Positions 5,439 to 11,555 of a stretch of 11,555 nt of DNA are shown here, one piece after another. Below the pieces are notes generated by a model that saw nothing but the letters and a program-made list of their open reading frames with translations, was not told where the DNA came from and made no database searches. The DNA comes from Clostridiaceae bacterium (GTDB taxonomy: Bacteria > Bacillota > Clostridia > Oscillospirales > Acutalibacteraceae): NCBI GenBank assembly GCA_016281115.1, contig JAEEHZ010000203.1, positions 1-11,555 on the forward strand, read 5' to 3'. Made by a program: the position numbers and the translations under genes. Position 1 is the first letter of the stretch, and each line of letters opens with the position of its first letter.

Positions 5439-7946
5439 TTATATTATGACGCCGCTTGCAAATGCCTTTTGAATCATTTGTTTTTCGGTTTCGGTCACAT
5501 TCAGACCGTCGGTATTGATATTTGCGACTGTTAATCCCGATAAATTAAGCGTTTCAATCGTACCGTTCATTAGGCAAGCAAATCCGACCGTTTCGGCGTA
5601 TTGATTTGCGTTGTATCTATCGTCCATGATAGGCCGATAGATAATCAATCTGCATTTGTGTTCAATGACCGTGCCCGCAATAGGCGAACCCGCCGATACT
5701 TGCTTATAGGGGACTTGCATATGTTTTACGTCATAATCGGCTTTTTGGTATGATAAATCTGCTTGTTGGAATCGGTTTATCGATTGCAGTAATCCCGCGC
5801 CCGCGCCTATCGCGCCCGCGACATTTTCGCCCATTAGTGCGCCCGCAAAACCGACCGACGAAACAAACCCGCCTAACATCGAATTTTCGGCATTTATTTC
5901 GGCCGATTTGCGGTTCATAACGGCGTTGATTCTTTGTGATTCCAAAGTTGCTTGTTGGATTCCCGACAAAGGAACGTCAACAGCACACGAACCCGATATA
6001 GACGTTATCACAAGCCCGTCGGCCGCTATATAAGCCGTACACGACCCCGTAATGTAGTCAATTATCATATGTACGTTAATATCGTGTCCGATAAATTCCG
6101 CGGGATTTATCGGAACAGTGCCGCAAAACGGGACTATCAATTCCGCGTGTGTATATGGTTCATAATCGCGAAAATCGCCAAAATGTGCATATAGTGCATT
6201 ACGTGCCGCAACAGAAAAATTAAAATCAACTTTATCGAATGATTTTAAAAATGGTACACCCCTAACGTATTCATTTGAATAAGCCCCAAACTCTATCGGT
6301 TCAAACGCTGTACTATCGGTCAAATCAGCGGTCGGATATTTTCGCAACGATATGACACAATCAAGGGGATTGTTAGTCAAAAACGTTTGTATCGAATAAT
6401 CAAGCGGGGGCATTGGTTCGGCCGCGGCCGCGTTTAGATTTAAAGCTGTTGATAAAGCCTTTGCTAACATCAATATGTTATCGCCCGTGGTCGCGTACAT
6501 TTTATTACAATTAGCGATACGCCCTAATGTGTTGAATTCCGTTTCAGTATCATATATCGTGGGGTCGCCCGGGGGCAATGCGGGGTTATAAGGTGATTGC
6601 GTTGTATTTGCCCATCCCCAGTTTGGCGCGGTAGGGTTAGCCATACCGCGGGTATATTCACCGTGTGTATAACCGTTTTCGTCGACTATACCTAAACACA
6701 TTTTATCGTTGACACACCTATACGTATCATTTCCCGCCGCGAACAAATCAGCGTACCCGTCGTCGTTTACGTCGCCGTCCGTAAAAAATACACCATATGC
6801 GGCCGCGCCTTGACGAAACCACTCAAAGTCGTCATCGTCATAAGTAATATACATCTGACGCTCATAGGTAGTACTTCCCGTGCCTTTGTGCTGTTGACCT
6901 TTGTGGACGCCTACAAACATCGGATACGTGCCGCTCGGCATGCCGCCCGTTGAGGGTGCACTGGGCCATTGGCCGATTAAGGTATCACGTTTATTACGGC
7001 CGAATAACGGCCATTGTATATAGTTATTACCGTCTCCGAACATAGTTGAGGGTGATAAAAGCTTGACGTTTGGCTCTAAAAATGTTACGTAATTAGGATT
7101 TATTTTTAAATTATACGTTAAATCGGGCATAATGCCGTCGGCTGGATTAAGAGTAAAAGCATACAAGCCATTTGTATTAACTCGAATACACATTTTAAGA
7201 TATGCCTGATATATAGGGTGTGCGGCGCGCCAATCGGCCGACTGATTTTCATACCAATGGAGCGTAACGGGGTTATAATCATATTTTGTTGGTATATTAT
7301 GTGAGTTAACAGTTGCATCACAATAATTGACGTATATTACGCCAAAAAATGTTCTTAGTCCTAAAGAACGCCAATACGCACAATCAAGTGCATGGTTGCG
7401 GCCTGTCCATGCATTAGTTACATCGCGATAATACGGTGATAGACACCAAATACCATTGCTTGGAACGCCTTGTGACGTTTTGAATGTGATATTTACAAAT
7501 TCATTAGTCGGTATCGCATATTGCGATACGCTTCTGTATGATCTCATAGGCCTATCGCTGACAAAAGCAATTGCCGCGACTGCGTTCGGGTCGGTCTTAA
7601 AGCACGGGACGCCCTTTGTATCGCCCGCGGGACTGTCGTCAGATGGGCCGTAACATTCGATATTACACTGGGGCATATCGGAATTTTGTACGCCGATGTA
7701 TGCGACGCTGTAATCGGGATAATCCACATTGAATTCAAACGGGCTGTTTTCTTTATAATAGGCCGCACGTAATGAGTATGTATATGTCGTTGCAACAGGG
7801 TCTACAAAGTCGGGGTTTACGTTGTTACGTATGAACGGTTCATACGTCTGAAAATCGGGGTCGGTAAGGTCGGCCGCCCCTGTTCTCACATTGTATCCCC
7901 AGTATTCAGCTAATGGTTCGCCCCATATTTCTGTATTAATATTCAT
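5439..7946 (-). CDS. Tail-knob protein, main and C-terminal part, gp9-like (835 aa)
   Basis: This is probably the bulk of the distal tail knob. The last 75 or so residues (from about 760: a VIEHKCRLIIYRP strand, then GLNVTETEKQMIQKAFASGVII-like end) match the pattern of the phi29 gp9 C-terminus, where a short strand pair precedes an acidic helix and a final 'GI'. Before it, residues 690-724 are a Gly/Ala-rich hydrophobic segment (MLGGFVSSVGFAGALMGENV, then AGAIGAGAGLL), resembling the membrane-active gp9 loop that blocks the tube and opens during ejection; a Gln/Asn-rich helix flanks it. The middle is large and unrecognised. Residues 390-401 (DGDVNDDGYADL) look like an EF-hand or FG-GAP calcium loop. 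The start is the second Met, 5 nt after a G-rich site; the open frame continues upstream to 7985. The ATG overlaps the TGA of the preceding gene (ATGA). Confidence 0.78.
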   Translation of the reverse strand: MNINTEIWGEPLAEYWGYNVRTGAADLTDPDFQTYEPFIRNNVNPDFVDPVATTYTYSLRAAYYKENSPFEFNVDYPDYSVAYIGVQNSDMPQCNIECYGPSDDSPAGDTKGVPCFKTDPNAVAAIAFVSDRPMRSYRSVSQYAIPTNEFVNITFKTSQGVPSNGIWCLSPYYRDVTNAWTGRNHALDCAYWRSLGLRTFFGVIYVNYCDATVNSHNIPTKYDYNPVTLHWYENQSADWRAAHPIYQAYLKMCIRVNTNGLYAFTLNPADGIMPDLTYNLKINPNYVTFLEPNVKLLSPSTMFGDGNNYIQWPLFGRNKRDTLIGQWPSAPSTGGMPSGTYPMFVGVHKGQQHKGTGSTTYERQMYITYDDDDFEWFRQGAAAYGVFFTDGDVNDDGYADLFAAGNDTYRCVNDKMCLGIVDENGYTHGEYTRGMANPTAPNWGWANTTQSPYNPALPPGDPTIYDTETEFNTLGRIANCNKMYATTGDNILMLAKALSTALNLNAAAAEPMPPLDYSIQTFLTNNPLDCVISLRKYPTADLTDSTAFEPIEFGAYSNEYVRGVPFLKSFDKVDFNFSVAARNALYAHFGDFRDYEPYTHAELIVPFCGTVPINPAEFIGHDINVHMIIDYITGSCTAYIAADGLVITSISGSCAVDVPLSGIQQATLESQRINAVMNRKSAEINAENSMLGGFVSSVGFAGALMGENVAGAIGAGAGLLQSINRFQQADLSYQKADYDVKHMQVPYKQVSAGSPIAGTVIEHKCRLIIYRPIMDDRYNANQYAETVGFACLMNGTIETLNLSGLTVANINTDGLNVTETEKQMIQKAFASGVII
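6744..6779 (-). other. Calcium-loop-like motif in tail protein
   Basis: Residues 390-401 of the tail protein read DGDVNDDGYADL. The Dx[DN]xDGxxDL spacing matches the calcium-binding loops of FG-GAP, dockerin and EF-hand-like repeats. There is only one copy, so it is a local metal site rather than a repeat domain. It is followed by an Asp/Asn-containing stretch with two nearby cysteines (RCVNDKMC). The pattern is visible; metal binding is inferred. Confidence 0.5.
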
Positions 7947-8407
7947 GATATACCGCCCCCGTTTATTACGGTCACAAGATAGCATTTGTTATCAAGTATC
8001 CCGCTTGAAAAATATGGATTTTCGGCCGTTGTACTTGTTATCGATTCGCGGTTAGGCAATATCGGAAGTTTTTCGTCGGGTATATATGACGGTTTTCCGA
8101 TACCGCCGTTTCGGGTCACGGTCAAAGAACAATTAGAAAAATTGTTTGCTAATACATCGACCTTGCAAGTTAAAACCATACGTCCCGCCGTATCAATTGA
8201 AACAGTGCAAAAATATTTTCGTGATAAAAACGTTGCGATAACATAATTTGCATTTAAAAACCGTGCGTCGTAGTCAATGACAAATACAGGGGATAACTGA
8301 TTGATAGTTGATAACGGCGATACCGTCACCGAATCAATTATCGAATACGGGCGGTTTACTTTATTCGGGGGCGCGGTCGAATATCCGATACTTATAGCAA
8401 AGGCCAT
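7943..8407 (-). CDS. Tail-knob N-terminal domain protein, gp9-like (154 aa)
   Basis: This protein appears to correspond to the first domain of phi29 gp9. Residues 52-86 (NANYV..., RKYFCTV, MVLTCKVDVL) follow the gp9 pattern of an 'N-A-x-Y' strand, an aromatic 'W/K-Y-F' strand and a strand ending in 'DVL'. The later part (LTVTRN, PSYIPDE, then CYLVTVI at 142-148) follows the next gp9 strands in order. It stops where gp9 would continue, and the next gene supplies the gp9-like C-terminus. The start is ATG 8407, 6 nt after AAGGGGGTG; the GTG at 8416 lies inside that site. It overlaps the collar gene by 16 nt and the next gene by ATGA. Whether it is a separate chain or the first part of a fused product is open. 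Confidence 0.65.
   Translation of the reverse strand: MAFAISIGYSTAPPNKVNRPYSIIDSVTVSPLSTINQLSPVFVIDYDARFLNANYVIATFLSRKYFCTVSIDTAGRMVLTCKVDVLANNFSNCSLTVTRNGGIGKPSYIPDEKLPILPNRESITSTTAENPYFSSGILDNKCYLVTVINGGGIS
7952..7960 (-). promoter_or_regulatory. G-rich ribosome binding site and possible -1 slip site
   Basis: GGGGGCGGT lies 5 nt before the tail ATG at 7946 and supports that start over the Met at 7985. It sits within the last codons of the preceding gene, whose frame is in the -1 relationship to the tail frame. The run of five Gs could therefore act either as a start signal or as a slippage site, with an SD-like stimulus. Confidence 0.5.
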
Positions 8408-9117
8408 ATATTGCACCCCCTTGCGTTGTCGTTATCAAAAAATGTGTATTCAGCCATAAAAGCCTTTATATAATTATCCGCGACGTTGTACCGTAATTGA
8501 AACGATATATCTTTTTCAAGTGTGGCGATTGCCGAATCCTTATAACCGTTTATGGTTTCAGTAGTCGAACCCGTTGTCGTTGTACTGCTTGAATCCGTAC
8601 CGCCTAACGTGTTTTTTAATGTGTTTGTATTGGAATCAGAACCGCCGTGTGTAACTTTTTCGGAATCACGTAATTGACCGTCATATGTATTCGTTTGACG
8701 GGTTTCCGTTTTACCGTATGTGTTCGATATACCGCCGCTATTCGTGGACGTGCGGCCGTAGGTGTTTGTCGTCGCGTTCGTGATATTCGGCGTTAATGTT
8801 TTGGTTTCGCTGTACGAATATCGGGGGTCGTATTGTAGGTTTAAATCGTCGTATATTCGGCGGTATTCCGCGTCGTGTTTATTGCGAAATGCTAACCATA
8901 ATTTTTCAATTCCCGCGCTTGCATTTGCAAGAGGACAAAGATAGGAACGTTCTTGATATTCGGTTTCAACAATCAGTGTTACAAATGTTTCGTCGAATAT
9001 TGCGTCCGCGGATTGATTCGCGTATAGTGTATAGAGGACGGGAACGTTATTGATTCGTGATTTCCAATCGTCCCACACGTCGGATATTTTGATTATTTTT
9101 CCTTTGTAATCAGCCAT
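8392..9117 (-). CDS. Lower collar candidate with Ser/Thr-rich linker (241 aa)
   Basis: Assigned mainly by position: it directly follows the portal gene, as gene 11 follows gene 10 in phi29, and precedes the tail-knob genes. The N-terminal 100 residues form a globular, aromatic-rich domain (helix around 66-90). Residues about 101-192 are low complexity, rich in Ser, Thr, Asn and Gly, with an imperfect repeat (NTYGRTSTN, NTYGKTETR). Residues 193-241 are again globular and end in CNIWPLL. Long Ser/Thr/Asn linkers of this kind occur in collar and neck proteins of small podoviruses. The ATG at 9117 comes 2 nt after the portal stop, with GAGGGTGA overlapping that stop. It may instead be another neck or adaptor protein; phi29 gp11 is longer (about 293 aa). 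Confidence 0.6.
   Translation of the reverse strand: MADYKGKIIKISDVWDDWKSRINNVPVLYTLYANQSADAIFDETFVTLIVETEYQERSYLCPLANASAGIEKLWLAFRNKHDAEYRRIYDDLNLQYDPRYSYSETKTLTPNITNATTNTYGRTSTNSGGISNTYGKTETRQTNTYDGQLRDSEKVTHGGSDSNTNTLKNTLGGTDSSSTTTTGSTTETINGYKDSAIATLEKDISFQLRYNVADNYIKAFMAEYTFFDNDNARGCNIWPLL
8414..8422 (-). promoter_or_regulatory. Ribosome binding site that sets the start of the 154-aa gene
   Basis: AAGGGGGTG on the - strand lies 6 nt before ATG 8407. An in-frame GTG at 8416 is made from the last bases of this site and so cannot be the start. Confidence 0.65.
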
Positions 9118-9119
9118 TT

Positions 9120-10148
9120 TTATTCACCCTCTTTTGGTTCGGTCGGTTCGGTCGGTTCGGTCGGTTCGGTCGGTTCGGTCGGTTCGGGGTCGTCTATCGG
9201 GTCATTGATACGACCGTCGGGGTCGGTCGGCTCGTTTGGTTCGGTCGGTTCGGGGTCGGTCAGATAATCGCGATAGACTTTCTGCAAAATGGGATTCAAT
9301 GTCACGGAAACATTAAGGCCGAACAAGTCGTTTATTTCCGTACACATTTTTTCACGCTGTTTAAGCTGTTGCAATGGATATAAAAGGGAATAGGAATCAA
9401 ACCCATGTATTTCGCTGTTTGTTTGTTGTGCTAATTTCGCCGTAGTCTGAACCATATAACCGCGACGTAATAGAAAACGCTTTAAGACGTTATCGCGATA
9501 CTGATTAAGGTACTGCAAACCGTCGATTTTGTCAACGTCGACTAAATCAAGGAATTTGTCGTCTTTGCGGATTGAATCATTCAAGTATTTTTCGAATGTA
9601 GTATCTATGTCACGGCTTGCAATCGCTGTTAAATCGCCCTTGATAATGGAATTGATAGCGGATTCGATAGCCGCTTTTTCTTTGTCATTTTCCGCGAACG
9701 GTAAACGACAAAAACGCGAAAAAATAACGTTGCATTGTTCTGATATATCGACTTGTGATAATATTTCGGCGGTAAACGGTATATCCATTTCGCGCGAACC
9801 TAAAACATTATTTTTTCCCACGACAATTGACTTGTTTTTGCCGTACCAATCGCCCGATATTTCGCCTATATCAGTCACGGCCGCGGTATATCCCTTTGGT
9901 AAATAGCCGTTGTAATCGTCATTGTATGAACCTACCGCGCAATATATTTCCCCGTCGTTATTATCAGCTTTACCGATTGCACAAGTGCCATTTATAAGCA
10001 AGTAAAATTCAAGAAATTCCGCGGGTATGGTATCGGGTAAACCGTCATATACAAATTGATTTATTTGCATTTCGAACAATTCACAAAGAATTCTATACAG
10101 GTTATTATCGTTTTTAAATTCCTGTATACGTTTTTCGTAACGTGTCAT
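9120..10148 (-). CDS. Portal (upper collar, head-tail connector), gp10-like (342 aa)
   Basis: This should be the dodecameric connector through which DNA is packaged and ejected. Two segments match the phi29 gp10 pattern in order: FVYDGLPDTIPAEFLE (residues 32-47; gp10 has an 'F-x-W-x-x-L-P-x-T-I-x-x-x-F-L-E' run) and EKMCTEINDLFGLNVSV (266-282; gp10 has 'E-E-A-C-E-K-I-N-E-L-Y-G-L-N-V-K-V'). The middle contains the expected mix of strands and channel helices. The core of about 297 residues is close to gp10 in size. The extra C-terminus (298-342) is a low-complexity tail with EPT repeats. The ATG at 10148 follows AGGTG with 5 nt spacing. It lies downstream of the capsid gene, separated by an intrinsic terminator. 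Confidence 0.9.
   Translation of the reverse strand: MTRYEKRIQEFKNDNNLYRILCELFEMQINQFVYDGLPDTIPAEFLEFYLLINGTCAIGKADNNDGEIYCAVGSYNDDYNGYLPKGYTAAVTDIGEISGDWYGKNKSIVVGKNNVLGSREMDIPFTAEILSQVDISEQCNVIFSRFCRLPFAENDKEKAAIESAINSIIKGDLTAIASRDIDTTFEKYLNDSIRKDDKFLDLVDVDKIDGLQYLNQYRDNVLKRFLLRRGYMVQTTAKLAQQTNSEIHGFDSYSLLYPLQQLKQREKMCTEINDLFGLNVSVTLNPILQKVYRDYLTDPEPTEPNEPTDPDGRINDPIDDPEPTEPTEPTEPTEPTEPKEGE
9136..9189 (-). repeat. 9-bp tandem repeat coding EPT units in the portal C-terminus
   Basis: Five exact copies of GGTTCGGTC (read on the + strand) run from 9136 to 9180, followed by a sixth changed copy (GGTTCGGGG). On the coding strand each gives Glu-Pro-Thr. A shorter, degenerate block of the same unit lies at about 9221-9258. 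Copy number is likely to vary by slippage without changing frame, because the unit is 9 bp. Confidence 0.95.
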
Positions 10149-10174
10149 TTTATCACCTACTTTGAGTTATACCG

Positions 10175-10197
10175 AAAAACCCCGCGCGGGCGGGGTT
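10175..10197 (-). terminator. Intrinsic terminator after the capsid gene
   Basis: An 8-bp stem (AACCCCGC at 10178-10185, GCGGGGTT at 10190-10197) closes a 4-nt loop. On the - strand it is followed at once by TTTTT (10175-10179), the classic Rho-independent form. It lies between the capsid stop and the portal gene on the same strand. No promoter is seen between it and the portal, so read-through presumably feeds the downstream genes and keeps portal and tail mRNA below capsid mRNA. Confidence 0.85.
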
Positions 10198-10222
10198 ATC
10201 GGTTAGGGGTTAGATTTATGGA

Positions 10223-11461
10223 TTAGTTAAGGGTAAATGCTACAATTGGGAAATTGTCGTCGATAATGTAGTTAATGAGGATATGATGATAGGTATTCCA
10301 TTTATCCTGTACGGCGGTATAGCTTGTTGTGATTTTCTTTTTATCAAGGGAAATACCCATTGCATAACGGTCATACAAACAGCCGATAATGTTTTCAAGC
10401 TGTATACCTGTTTCGCCCTCGGGAACGGTCAGACCGACCTTTGTGGCCGCGGCCGCTGTTAATGAGATAGTAGACAGTGTGGCAATGTCGAATTTATCGG
10501 TATTATCGGCCGCGATTGCTTGCCAACCCGATATTTTTTCATATTCACCAACGCCCAAAAGTTCCTCATTGTAAGTATTTGCACGAACGCCGAATTTTGC
10601 GCGATTACTGAATTTAGATAACAGTATCAAACGCGGGTCGTCGCTGAATGTTACGTGATTATGGTTATTATATGCCGCTGTATAGCGCTTAAATTCATCA
10701 CGGGTATTTGCGATTGTTTCAAGAGCATATGCAACGAATGATTCGTTGTTAAGTGATTCTTTGCCCGTGGGAATCGCGTCCGCGCCGCTAAGATTATGGT
10801 CGGTATTGTAGCGGGTTACGAGCGGAATCTCATTATTTAAAGCTATTGCGCGGGCTATACCTGTACACACTGTAAACATTGCGCCGACCTCTGCACGTAG
10901 CTGAATTGTATTGTCAACAGATAACTTCATTGCAGAAATAAACTTGTTCAACTCTGCAAGGGAACGAACAGCCGTGAATAACTGTTCACGTACGGTCGAC
11001 AATGCAATCATAAACGCTTTGCCCTCGTCATAGAATTTCGTTGTTACGGGCGGTTTAAATGTACCGTGTTCAAGTCCCGCAATACGTACAGCTTCCGTGT
11101 CGCCGCCTGTTGCGGTATAGTTAATAAAACCGTTTAACGGGTACATCTCATCGTCAAGGATATCAGATAAACCGACGATAACGTGTTCACGGAATCCGCC
11201 CCATTCATAAGTATCAACGAATAAAGACGGTAAAACCGCGGAATATGCGCGCGAATCAATACGCATTGTTGTAAGAACGTCCACAAGTGCACCGACAAAG
11301 ATATCGGCCGCTTTATCGTAGTTTTCAAGAGATTTGCCTAATTCTGCTAATGCGGTCACGTCCGTTTCGGTAAGTTCGGGCGTTTCGGCGTCGTAATAGT
11401 TCGCGCCTATCAACTGCGATATGCCGCTTTTGGTTACGCTGATAACATCAACTAAGGTCAT
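10223..11461 (-). CDS. Major capsid protein, gp8-like, HK97 fold (412 aa)
   Basis: This is the head shell protein. It matches the phi29 gp8 pattern in order: an N-terminal helical arm, an acidic E-loop/spine region (AGLEHGTFKPPVTTKFYDEG followed by a long helix, about 127-190), a DDPRLILLSKF segment (about 278-288) where gp8 has 'DLHLIIDADL', and a C-terminus beginning WNTYHHI (388) where gp8 has 'WNYYYHV'. The C-terminal Ig-like domain of gp8 is missing: the protein ends in AFTLN at the end of the HK97 core. The start is taken as ATG 11461, 6 nt after AGGTG; the ATG at 11470 overlaps that site and is unlikely. It is the first gene after the promoter, with no scaffold gene between. Confidence 0.9.
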   Translation of the reverse strand: MTLVDVISVTKSGISQLIGANYYDAETPELTETDVTALAELGKSLENYDKAADIFVGALVDVLTTMRIDSRAYSAVLPSLFVDTYEWGGFREHVIVGLSDILDDEMYPLNGFINYTATGGDTEAVRIAGLEHGTFKPPVTTKFYDEGKAFMIALSTVREQLFTAVRSLAELNKFISAMKLSVDNTIQLRAEVGAMFTVCTGIARAIALNNEIPLVTRYNTDHNLSGADAIPTGKESLNNESFVAYALETIANTRDEFKRYTAAYNNHNHVTFSDDPRLILLSKFSNRAKFGVRANTYNEELLGVGEYEKISGWQAIAADNTDKFDIATLSTISLTAAAATKVGLTVPEGETGIQLENIIGCLYDRYAMGISLDKKKITTSYTAVQDKWNTYHHILINYIIDDNFPIVAFTLN

Positions 11462-11466
11462 AACAT

Positions 11467-11472
11467 TCACCT
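11467..11472 (-). promoter_or_regulatory. Ribosome binding site that sets the capsid start
   Basis: AGGTGA on the - strand lies 5-6 nt before ATG 11461, the same spacing as at other genes here. The earlier ATG (11470-11468) begins within the site, so the longer 415-residue reading is rejected. Confidence 0.65.
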
Positions 11473-11488
11473 ATCCTTTACAATTATT

Positions 11489-11500
11489 GCCCGTTCGGGC
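11489..11500 (-). promoter_or_regulatory. Leader hairpin in the capsid 5' untranslated region
   Basis: GCCCGAACGGGC on the - strand is a perfect palindrome-like hairpin, a 4-5 bp GC stem. It lies between the predicted transcription start (about 11514) and the capsid ribosome binding site, and is followed by AAT and an AT-rich stretch. It is similar in placement and edge sequence to the hairpin before the + strand operon. It could stabilise the abundant capsid mRNA; that is inference. Confidence 0.5.
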
Positions 11501-11521
11501 GGTTTTGGTTTTCATACTCTA

Positions 11522-11550
11522 AGTATATACAATAATCTTGTGTTTGTCAA
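11522..11550 (-). promoter_or_regulatory. Sigma-A type promoter of the virion operon
   Basis: On the - strand, TTGACA (11545-11550) is a perfect -35 box. It is followed by exactly 17 nt and TATACT (11522-11527), one base off the -10 consensus. Transcription would start near 11514 and leave a leader of about 53 nt before the capsid ATG. No other match of this quality was found by eye elsewhere in the window. A consensus promoter should be used by the host polymerase without an activator, unlike the phi29 late promoter, which lacks a good -35 and needs p4. Confidence 0.88.
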
Positions 11551-11555
11551 TAGTA

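Noticed and set aside
6744..6779. Dockerin domain in the tail protein
   Set aside because: Only one loop is present and the last metal position is Ala instead of Asp/Asn, so at most it is a single calcium-type loop.
7947..7985. Longer tail protein starting at the Met at 7985
   Set aside because: The G-rich site lies just before ATG 7946, and the ATGA overlap is typical coupling. The upstream codons would make sense only as part of a frameshift product.
9136..9189. Tandem repeats as a CRISPR array
   Set aside because: The unit is 9 bp with no spacers and codes in frame for Glu-Pro-Thr.
9529..9906. 125-codon open frame on the + strand inside the portal gene
   Set aside because: It is antisense to a recognised portal, has no ribosome binding site, and would be transcribed against the operon.
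11462..11470. Capsid start three codons upstream
   Set aside because: That ATG overlaps the AGGTGA site, leaving no spacing.
11489..11520. GC hairpin followed by GGTTTTGGTTTT as a + strand terminator
   Set aside because: No + strand gene leads into it, the T runs are broken, and its position fits a leader of the - strand capsid transcript better.

Overview
This window is about two thirds of a small phi29-type (protein-primed, short-tailed) bacteriophage genome. The diagnostic set is a family B DNA polymerase with exonuclease and KxY motifs, a candidate terminal protein directly upstream, a gp16-type packaging ATPase, and a structural block with a gp8-like capsid protein, a gp10-like portal, a lower-collar candidate and gp9-like tail-knob proteins. 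The ribosome binding sites end in GGTGA(T), matching the 16S 3' end as in Firmicutes. The one clear promoter is a near-consensus sigma-A type, and the base composition is moderately AT-rich. A Gram-positive, possibly gut clostridial, host is a reasonable inference but is not proven here. Family similarities are judged by eye from recalled phi29 proteins, not from a search.

Layout. Positions 63-5331 (+ strand) form a compact operon: three small unknown proteins (53, 88 and 60 aa, the second with a CX7CX6CX2C cluster), the candidate terminal protein, the 845-aa DNA polymerase, the packaging ATPase (overlapping the polymerase gene by 23 nt) and a 63-aa Cys-rich protein. Positions 5330-5421 hold a nested inverted repeat acting as a two-way terminator between converging operons. 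Positions 5439-11461 (- strand, read right to left) form the virion operon: major capsid protein, an intrinsic terminator, portal, lower collar candidate, then two overlapping genes that together look like one tail-knob protein. A promoter (TTGACA, 17 bp, TATACT) sits at 11522-11550, directly upstream of the capsid gene.

How it works together. The terminal protein would prime replication at the linear ends and the polymerase would copy by strand displacement. The ATPase would fill a prohead built from the capsid protein around the portal, and the collar and knob complete the particle. No lysis gene, scaffold, SSB, transcription regulator, receptor-binding appendage or packaging RNA is visible, so these lie outside the window or are absent. 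The genome termini are not in the window.

The most interesting points are the apparent split of the tail knob into two cistrons joined by ATGA in a -1 frame relationship, an unusual calcium-loop-like motif in the tail protein, a Glu at the ExoII position of the polymerase, the nested terminator, and the Cys-rich small early proteins.
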